Positions 58,466-64,000 of a stretch of 64,000 nucleotides of DNA are shown here, piece after piece. The DNA comes from Bacteroidaceae bacterium (GTDB taxonomy: Bacteria; Bacteroidota; Bacteroidia; Bacteroidales; Bacteroidaceae): NCBI GenBank assembly GCA_017642425.1, contig JAGCPB010000064.1:25357-89356 (forward strand), written 5' to 3'. Under the pieces are notes generated by a model that was not told the origin of the DNA, made no database searches, and worked only from the letters and a program-made list of their open reading frames with translations. The position numbers and the translations under genes were made by a program. Each line of letters opens with the position of its first letter. The stretch's first letter is position 1.

Positions 58466-58466
58466 A

Positions 58467-58507
58467 AAAAAGGTGCCAAAGGGGACGGTTCCATTTGGTA
58501 CCTTTTT
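58467..58507 (+). terminator. Terminator after GH43
   Basis: AAAAAGGTGCCAAA and TTTGGTACCTTTTT pair over 14 bp with one G-T pair and a 13-nt loop. The right arm ends in five T. Confidence 0.8.
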
Positions 58508-58534
58508 ATTTTCTCTTTAAAAAACCGATATATA

Positions 58535-58566
58535 TTTGCTCGTCACAAAAAAAATTCTCACCTTTG
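58535..58566 (+). promoter_or_regulatory. Promoter of tRNA-Ser
   Basis: TTTG at 58535-58538, 20 nt, then CACCTTTG at 58559-58566 (one or two differences from TAnnTTTG). The sequence CTTTGCACCGCT is identical to that at the tRNA-Arg promoter. Confidence 0.6.
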
Positions 58567-58603
58567 CACCGCTCTAACGGAGATGTAAAGCCGTGGTGAG
58601 TAT

Positions 58604-58688
58604 GGAAGGATGGCAGAGTGGTCGAATGCGGCGGTCTTGAAAACCGTTGACCTTCACGGGTCCGGGGGTTCGAATCCCTCTTCTTCCG
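58604..58688 (+). tRNA. tRNA-Ser (anticodon TGA)
   Basis: The 85-nt sequence has acceptor arms GGAAGGA / TTCTTCC with one G-T pair and discriminator G. The anticodon loop CTTGAAA gives anticodon TGA. A long variable arm and T arm GGGGG TTCGAAT CCCTC are as expected for tRNA-Ser. CCA is not encoded. Confidence 0.94.
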
Positions 58689-58697
58689 CAAAAATTT

Positions 58698-58723
58698 GGG
58701 TCGCTGAACGCGGCCCTTTTTTT
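58698..58723 (+). terminator. Terminator of tRNA-Ser
   Basis: GGGTCGC / GCGGCCC (7 bp with one T-G pair, loop TGAAC) is followed by seven T, 10 nt after the tRNA. Confidence 0.85.
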
Positions 58724-58762
58724 GCTCCAGAAGAGGGATTCGGTTCCTACCTAAAAAAATAT

Positions 58763-58770
58763 TATCTTTG
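58763..58770 (+). promoter_or_regulatory. -7 box TATCTTTG for the DUF389 gene
   Basis: TATCTTTG lies 19 nt before the ATG at 58790. Confidence 0.55.
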
Positions 58771-58789
58771 TGGGACATAGATTTTTAAA

Positions 58790-60148
58790 ATGGACAAGAA
58801 TAAGGTTATTCAATTTTTGAGGCATAGGGTGCTGGAGAGATTTGCGCTGGGAGCTGATGCCGCTACGCAAGAGGAGATAAACTCCAATGTACACAAGGGA
58901 ATTATGATCAAGGGCACAAACCTCTGGGTCCTGATATTCGCCATATTCATTGCTTCTCTGGGTCTTAACACCAACTCAACCGCCGTTATTATAGGCGCCA
59001 TGCTTATATCCCCACTCATGGGACCTATCATAGGCATGGGTTATTCAATGGGAGTGTATGATTTCAACCTGCTCAAGGAATCACTGCGTAACTTCCTGTT
59101 TATGATTGTGGTAAGCCTTATCACATCGGCAGTATTCTTTACGCTTCCGCTTATCACTTCCACCCAGAGCGAGTTGCTGGCACGTACGCAGCCCACCACA
59201 TATGATATACTGATAGCCCTCTTCGGCGGTCTGGCAGGTATGGTTGCCCAGACACGTAAGGACCGCACCGGAACCGTTATTCCGGGTGTGGCCATTGCAA
59301 CCGCCCTTATGCCACCACTCTGCACCGTCGGTTACGGACTGGCCACTTTCCAGTTCCGCTTTATGCTTGGTGCACTGTATCTCTTTACCATTAACTCCAT
59401 TTTCATTGCACTGGCATCGTTCATAGTAACCCGTGTAATGAAATTCAAGATGATCGGAGAGTTGGAGCCCGACAAACTGAAAAGACTTAAACGTGCAATG
59501 GTTGCAGTAATTATTATTGTAACCCTGCCTAGCGTGCTGATAGCAATATCCATCATACAGAGGTCATCGTTTGAGACCAATTACCGCAACTTTGTAGCCG
59601 AGGCATTCAAGTATGACAACACTTTTGTCGTAGAATCAAGCTATGAGTACAAACCTGGATTCAAGAAACAGTCAATCATAGAGGTACGCCTGTTTGGAGA
59701 ACCACTTGCCGAGAATGTGATAAACAACATACGCGGTCAGATGTCAAGCGTATATCATCTTCCCAAGGCTGACCTTGTAGTGCGTCAGTCCAACCAAGAG
59801 GACGGCGGAATAGCCATCACCGCACTGCAGAGCAACTACACCGAGATGCTCAACGAGAAGAACCGCCAGATATCACATCTGCAGGAGCAGCTCTCATCCA
59901 TACGTACGGCCGATACGCTTGCCGTGAGCAACATGACCCGCGAGCTTGGCATATTCGTGCCCGAGATTAACGACATGTCGCTGCAGCGCCATATTTCATA
60001 CAATACCGACGGTGCGGCCACCGATACTGCATATATCTGCATCATCTCATTCCGGGATGAGACCGATATACAGCCCAAGATCGATCTGATAAAAGACTGG
60101 CTCACCAAACGGGCCGGTGCCACCAACATTAACATTCTTGTCAAGTAA
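58790..60148 (+). CDS. DUF389-family membrane protein
   Basis: The 452-residue protein has about seven membrane segments in the first 270 residues. The DUF389 signature is visible in LNTNSTAVIIGAMLISPLMGPIIGMGYSMG and DRTGTVIPGVAIATALMPPLCTVGYGLA. A soluble C-terminal part follows, containing a coiled coil near LNEKNRQISHLQEQLSSI. The function of this family is not established; transport is often suggested. mutS2 begins 1 nt after its stop, so the two are probably co-transcribed. Confidence 0.85.
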   Translation: MDKNKVIQFLRHRVLERFALGADAATQEEINSNVHKGIMIKGTNLWVLIFAIFIASLGLNTNSTAVIIGAMLISPLMGPIIGMGYSMGVYDFNLLKESLRNFLFMIVVSLITSAVFFTLPLITSTQSELLARTQPTTYDILIALFGGLAGMVAQTRKDRTGTVIPGVAIATALMPPLCTVGYGLATFQFRFMLGALYLFTINSIFIALASFIVTRVMKFKMIGELEPDKLKRLKRAMVAVIIIVTLPSVLIAISIIQRSSFETNYRNFVAEAFKYDNTFVVESSYEYKPGFKKQSIIEVRLFGEPLAENVINNIRGQMSSVYHLPKADLVVRQSNQEDGGIAITALQSNYTEMLNEKNRQISHLQEQLSSIRTADTLAVSNMTRELGIFVPEINDMSLQRHISYNTDGAATDTAYICIISFRDETDIQPKIDLIKDWLTKRAGATNINILVK

Positions 60149-60149
60149 G

Positions 60150-62687
60150 ATGATATATCCTGACAATTTTGAACATAAGACCGGTTTTGACGAGATCAGA
60201 CAGATGCTCGCCGACCGCTGCATATGCCCGCTGGGTGTCCAGTTGGTTGACGATATGCAGTTCATGACTGATTTCCAGCCCATTGAGAAGGCCCTGGACC
60301 AGACCATGGAATTTGTCAGGATACTAACCGAGGGCAAATCTTTCCCGGACCAGAATTATCATGACCTGCGTGAGGCCCTGGCCCGCATAAAAGTGGTAGG
60401 CACATGGCTTGATGAGGCCGAACTTCTGGGCCTGTGGCGCTCGCTTGAGACCATAAGCGGGATAGTTGATTTCCTAAACAAGGAAGAGAATCAGGGACTC
60501 TACCCCAACCTTTCAGAACTGGCTGCAAGCGTAGCTGTATTCCCGTCTATCACACAGGGTATCAGTCGTATACTTACCAAGTTCGGCAAACTCAAGGACA
60601 ATGCATCGCCTGAACTCTACCGCATACGCATGGACCTGGCCAACACCTCTTTCAGCATATCCCGTATCCTGAACGGCATCCTAAAGCAGGCACAGGCAGA
60701 CGGATATGTGGATAAAGATGCCGCTCCAACCATGCGTGACGGCCGATTGGTACTGCCCGTAGCCCCCGGACTCAAGCGCAAGATACGCGGTATTGTACAT
60801 GATGAGTCTGCATCGGGCAAGACCGTATTCATCGAACCCGAGGAGGTGGTCGAGGCCAACAACCGCATTCGCGAGCTTGAGGCCGATGAGAAACGTGAAG
60901 TCACACGCATCCTGATAGCATTTACAGACAGCATACGCCCGGAAATTCCGTCCATACTTGAATCTTACGCATTCATGGCACAGATAGACTTTATTCGTGC
61001 CAAAGCCCGCCTCACGATAGATTTTGACGGCTGCAAGCCCATACTGGAGCGCAAACCTATGGTTGACTGGGTGCAGGCCATACATCCGCTGCTAAAGCAG
61101 TCGCTTGCCAAACATGACAAGACGGTCGTGCCGCTTGATATAGACCTGGATTCCAAGAACAGCATACTGCTCATATCGGGCCCCAACGCAGGCGGTAAGT
61201 CTGTGTGCCTCAAGACAGTAGGCCTATTGCAATACATGCTTCAGTGCGGAATCCCCGTGCCCATGCGCCCCAACAGCCACGCCGGCATATTCAAGAGCAT
61301 ATTCATAGATATAGGTGACGAGCAGAGCATAGACGATGACCTCTCAACCTACTCCAGCCACCTGCTCAACATGAAGAACATGATGAAATATGCCGATAAC
61401 CGCAGTCTCATCCTCATTGATGAGTTCGGAAGCGGCACGGAGCCTAACATAGGCGGCGCAATAGCAGAATCAGTCCTGATGCGTTTTAACCGCAATCACG
61501 TATTCGGCATCATAACCACACACTATCAGAACCTTAAGCATTACGCCGATGGCAACGACGGCATCCGCAACGGCGCCATGCTCTATGACCGTCATCTCAT
61601 GCAGCCTCTATACATACTCCAGATAGGCAATCCCGGCAGCTCGTTTGCCGTCGAGATAGCCCGCAAGATAGGTCTGCCAGAGGATGTCATTGAGGATGCC
61701 ACACAGATCGTAGGCCGTGACTACGTGAATGCCGACAAATATCTGCAGGATATCGTGCGTGACAAGCGTTACTGGGAGAACAAGCGCCAGAACGTGCATC
61801 AACTTGAAAAACAGCTTGACCAGCAGATAGAGCAGCACCGTCAGGAACTTGAATCACTGCAGAAAGAGCGCAAATCAATCATACGTGAGGCCCGCGAGAA
61901 AGCAGATCAGCTTATCCAGGACTCCAACGCCATGATTGAGAACACCATACGCACCATCAAGGAGGCCCAGGCCGACAAGGAACTTACCCGTCTGGCACGT
62001 CAGGAACTCACTGATTTCAAGGATACTATCCAGGAGCGTCAGGCCAACAGCGAGGATGAACTCAAGATACAGCGCAAGATGGAGCGCATCCGCCAGAGCC
62101 AGGAGCGCCGCGACCAGCGAAAGCGTGACAAACTCAAGGAACGCAGCCAAAAGCCCGCTCCCAACGCACCGGATGGCAGCCAAAAGCTAATAGCCAATAG
62201 CCAACAGCTGAACGCAAAGCGTTCATTTAAAGTTGGTGATTCGGTACGTCTGGCCGGTCAGACACAGATAGGTGAAGTCATAGCTGTAAACAAAAACGAT
62301 ATAACAGTTGCGTTCGGGCTCATTAAGACGTCGGTCAAGGCTAACCGTCTGGAGCCTGCCGAGCCTGTAAAGGTTCAGGATGTACGCACAGCCACATACG
62401 TTAGCAAGCAGACCCACGATGACATCTACAACCGCAAACTGGCTTTCAAACCGGATATTGATGTTCGTGGCATGCGCGGTGACGAGGCAATACAGACTGT
62501 AATGCACTTTATTGATGACGCCACACTGATTGGAATGAGCCGCGTGCGTATCCTGCATGGCACGGGCAACGGCATACTGCGCAACCTCATCCGGCAGTAT
62601 CTGCACACCGTTCCTGCTGTCAAGGATTATCACGATGAGCATATTCAGTTTGGCGGGCATGGTATTACAGTAGTAGACTTAGGTTAA
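60150..62687 (+). CDS. mutS2: MutS2 family ATPase/endonuclease
   Basis: The 845-residue protein combines a MutS core and clamp with the ATPase motifs ISGPNAGGKSVCLKTVG (Walker A) and SLILIDEFGSGTEPNIGG (Walker B). A long coiled coil (about 505-680) and a C-terminal Smr domain (DVRGMRGDEAIQTVMHFID, RILHGTGNGILRNLIRQYL) follow. MutS2 acts in recombination control or ribosome rescue rather than mismatch repair. The start is MIYPDNFEHK at 60150, just after the DUF389 stop; a longer reading would overlap that gene by 32 bp. The linker before the KOW-like region contains a heptamer DNA repeat. Confidence 0.96.
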   Translation: MIYPDNFEHKTGFDEIRQMLADRCICPLGVQLVDDMQFMTDFQPIEKALDQTMEFVRILTEGKSFPDQNYHDLREALARIKVVGTWLDEAELLGLWRSLETISGIVDFLNKEENQGLYPNLSELAASVAVFPSITQGISRILTKFGKLKDNASPELYRIRMDLANTSFSISRILNGILKQAQADGYVDKDAAPTMRDGRLVLPVAPGLKRKIRGIVHDESASGKTVFIEPEEVVEANNRIRELEADEKREVTRILIAFTDSIRPEIPSILESYAFMAQIDFIRAKARLTIDFDGCKPILERKPMVDWVQAIHPLLKQSLAKHDKTVVPLDIDLDSKNSILLISGPNAGGKSVCLKTVGLLQYMLQCGIPVPMRPNSHAGIFKSIFIDIGDEQSIDDDLSTYSSHLLNMKNMMKYADNRSLILIDEFGSGTEPNIGGAIAESVLMRFNRNHVFGIITTHYQNLKHYADGNDGIRNGAMLYDRHLMQPLYILQIGNPGSSFAVEIARKIGLPEDVIEDATQIVGRDYVNADKYLQDIVRDKRYWENKRQNVHQLEKQLDQQIEQHRQELESLQKERKSIIREAREKADQLIQDSNAMIENTIRTIKEAQADKELTRLARQELTDFKDTIQERQANSEDELKIQRKMERIRQSQERRDQRKRDKLKERSQKPAPNAPDGSQKLIANSQQLNAKRSFKVGDSVRLAGQTQIGEVIAVNKNDITVAFGLIKTSVKANRLEPAEPVKVQDVRTATYVSKQTHDDIYNRKLAFKPDIDVRGMRGDEAIQTVMHFIDDATLIGMSRVRILHGTGNGILRNLIRQYLHTVPAVKDYHDEHIQFGGHGITVVDLG
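62181..62208 (+). repeat. Heptamer repeat inside the mutS2 linker
   Basis: Four related heptamers CAAAAGC TAATAGC CAATAGC CAACAGC encode QKLIANSQQ within a Pro/Ala/Ser-rich linker between the coiled coil and the Smr part. Confidence 0.7.
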
Positions 62688-62704
62688 CAGATTATTATAA
62701 CACC

Positions 62705-62837
62705 GGAAAAATGGGGTATTGACGTAAAAACTACGGGCCTAAAGGCCCTATCCCTCCCACGCCCTTTGGGCGCGGGCCCCTCCCGTTCACAAGCCCACGG
62801 GCGGCCATGGTTTTTCCTGCCAATACCCCATTTTTCC
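62705..62837. repeat. Palindromic element with 17-bp perfect terminal inverted repeats
   Basis: GGAAAAATGGGGTATTG (62705-62721) and CAATACCCCATTTTTCC (62821-62837) are exact inverted copies. After a short mismatch AAAAACTA pairs with TGGTTTTT. The interior is a chain of small GC-rich palindromes, GGGCC TAAA GGCCC and CGCCC TTT GGGCG. It lies in the 187 bp between mutS2 and nfo. It may be a short non-coding repeat element, a structured RNA, or an elaborate terminator. Confidence 0.75.
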
Positions 62838-62874
62838 TCGGCTCACTTAGAAGAGTCTATCATATTATTTTAAG

Positions 62875-63714
62875 ATGAAAAAGATTGGTCCACACGTTTC
62901 AGCCTCAGGAGGTGTTTTTAATGCTCCTATCAACGCGATGGCTGTTGGCGCATCAGCTTTTGCCCTGTTCACTAAAAATCAGCGCCAATGGTTTAGCTCG
63001 CCATTACAACAAACTGAAATAGAAAGGTTTAAGACTGAAGTATTAAAGTCGGAAATTGAGGCAAAATACATACTGCCGCATGACAGTTACCTCATTAATC
63101 TGGGCAGTCCGGATGCTGAGGGGTTGGAGAAATCACGCGCTTCGTTCCTGGATGAGATGCAGCGCTGCGAGCAGTTGGGACTGACCATGCTCAACTTCCA
63201 TCCCGGCAGCCATCTCAAGCAGATCACCCCCGATGAGTGCATGGACCGAATTGCTGAAAGCATCAACCTTGCTCTTGAAAAGACCACCGGCGTTACTGCA
63301 GTAATTGAAAACACCGCCGGTCAGGGCTCCAACATCGGTTTTGCATTCTGGCATATCAAACGAATCATTGACGGCGTGAATGACAAGAGTCGCGTAGGAG
63401 TCTGCATCGACACCTGCCACACCTACACCGCCGGCTACGACCTCAAAAACGAGTATGAACGCGTATGGCAGGAGTTTGATGACGAAATCGGTATGAATTA
63501 CCTGCGTGCCATCCACCTCAACGACAGCAAGAAAGAGCTAGGCTCACGAGTAGACCGCCATGACTCCATCGGCAAAGGTTTCCTTGGCATTGATTTCTTT
63601 AAAAAGATAATGCAGGACCGCAATCTTGATCACATCCCCTTCATCCTTGAAACCCCCGACGAATCCCTCTGGCCCCAAGAAATCACCCTACTCAAGGAAT
63701 TCTCATCTTTATAA
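62875..63714 (+). CDS. nfo: Deoxyribonuclease IV (AP endonuclease)
   Basis: The 279-residue TIM-barrel enzyme cuts DNA at abasic sites using three zinc ions. [74 protein letters not shown] and FILETPDE are the conserved metal-binding blocks. The size is typical. It is followed by a strong terminator at 63743. Confidence 0.97.
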   Translation: MKKIGPHVSASGGVFNAPINAMAVGASAFALFTKNQRQWFSSPLQQTEIERFKTEVLKSEIEAKYILPHDSYLINLGSPDAEGLEKSRASFLDEMQRCEQLGLTMLNFHPGSHLKQITPDECMDRIAESINLALEKTTGVTAVIENTAGQGSNIGFAFWHIKRIIDGVNDKSRVGVCIDTCHTYTAGYDLKNEYERVWQEFDDEIGMNYLRAIHLNDSKKELGSRVDRHDSIGKGFLGIDFFKKIMQDRNLDHIPFILETPDESLWPQEITLLKEFSSL

Positions 63715-63742
63715 TTACTATAAAGGTTTCCAGTTGCACCCA

Positions 63743-63788
63743 GTAAAAACAAACCCTGACAGCGAAGCCCGTCAGGGTTTGTTTTTAC
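63743..63788. terminator. Bidirectional terminator after nfo
   Basis: GTAAAAACAAACCCTGAC (63743-63760) and its exact complement (63771-63788) form an 18-bp stem with a 10-nt loop. T/A-rich ends are present on both strands. Confidence 0.88.
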
Positions 63789-63862
63789 CCGGCCTGGAAG
63801 GCCGGCAGAGTGGAATGGAACGTAGTGGAATGGAACGGGTTTGGGGCGTCGCCGCCCCAAAC
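63789..63862. repeat. Cluster of GC-rich palindromes and a 13-bp tandem repeat
   Basis: CCGGCC / GGCCGG (63789-63805) is followed by GTGGAATGGAACG twice (63810-63822, 63825-63837) and the hairpin GTTTGGGGCG TCGC CGCCCCAAAC (63839-63862). A further hairpin GAGCCC TGTC GGGCTC is at 63898-63913. From 63863 to 64000 I see no gene. Confidence 0.7.
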
Positions 63863-64000
63863 TAGTATTTATGTTTGAAATCCAAATAAAATTGGAAGAG
63901 CCCTGTCGGGCTCAAAGTGGTTTGTGTTTTTCATAGTATTGAATTGAAAAAAATTAAGCTACTAAGTTTTTGGTTATTTTTATATCACCACAATAACAAA

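Overview
The window is chromosomal DNA from a member of the order Bacteroidales. The evidence is the promoter type (a -7 box TAnnTTTG, in several places with TTTG 18-20 nt upstream), the absence of strong Shine-Dalgarno sequences, the trp gene order trpB-E-G-D-C-F-A, an Oar-like TonB-dependent receptor, many lipoproteins starting MKK...C, and plant-glycan hydrolases. Almost all of it is housekeeping or lifestyle chromosome. I see no integrase, transposase, plasmid gene, CRISPR array or phage gene. Species cannot be fixed from the sequence alone.

Layout. 1-4.2 kb: the N-terminal part of a membrane-anchored regulator (cut by the window edge), divergent from an acyl-CoA ligase and a GH10 xylanase lipoprotein. 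4.3-5.4 kb: a periplasmic histidine phosphatase and tRNA-Arg(ACG). 5.4-12 kb: a complete tryptophan operon on the minus strand, preceded by a leader peptide with three adjacent Trp codons and a terminator/antiterminator pair. 12-21.4 kb: a fasciclin-domain lipoprotein; a coupled minus-strand operon ligA-dapA-M23 peptidase-HAD phosphatase; trmD; and pyrK-pyrD. 21.4-26.7 kb: a leucine-rich-repeat lipoprotein; an XRE-type regulator beside about 0.6 kb of AT-rich gene-free DNA that carries repeated TACAAATGTA motifs; holA; an HsdR_N-like nuclease-fold protein; a zinc-ribbon coiled-coil protein; and Nif3. 26.7-34.5 kb: a beta-sandwich surface protein, a two-gene nicotinamide salvage operon, an EEP-fold lipoprotein, an M3 dipeptidase and a DMT transporter. 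34.5-40.2 kb: an Oar-like TonB-dependent receptor behind an FMN riboswitch, a probable unannotated rod-shaped RNA, and aspS. 40.3-51.6 kb: a lipocalin-like lipoprotein with an AsmA-like protein, a Na/Pi transporter, murB with an MBL hydrolase, pheS-nth, serine acetyltransferase and pgk. 51.6-58.5 kb: a TPR protein followed by GH3 and GH43 glycosidases. 58.5-64 kb: tRNA-Ser(UGA), a DUF389 membrane protein, mutS2, nfo, and inverted-repeat elements.

How it works together. The CAZymes (GH10, GH3, GH43) suggest breakdown of xylan or related hemicellulose, but no SusC/SusD pair is present. The DNA repair genes (ligA, nth, mutS2, nfo) are scattered rather than clustered. The signals most worth following are the trp attenuator, the FMN riboswitch on a TonB receptor, the rod-like RNA candidate at 38.2-38.4 kb, the glycine/glutamine-rich insertion that splits the GH10 domain, and the operator-like array beside the XRE regulator.
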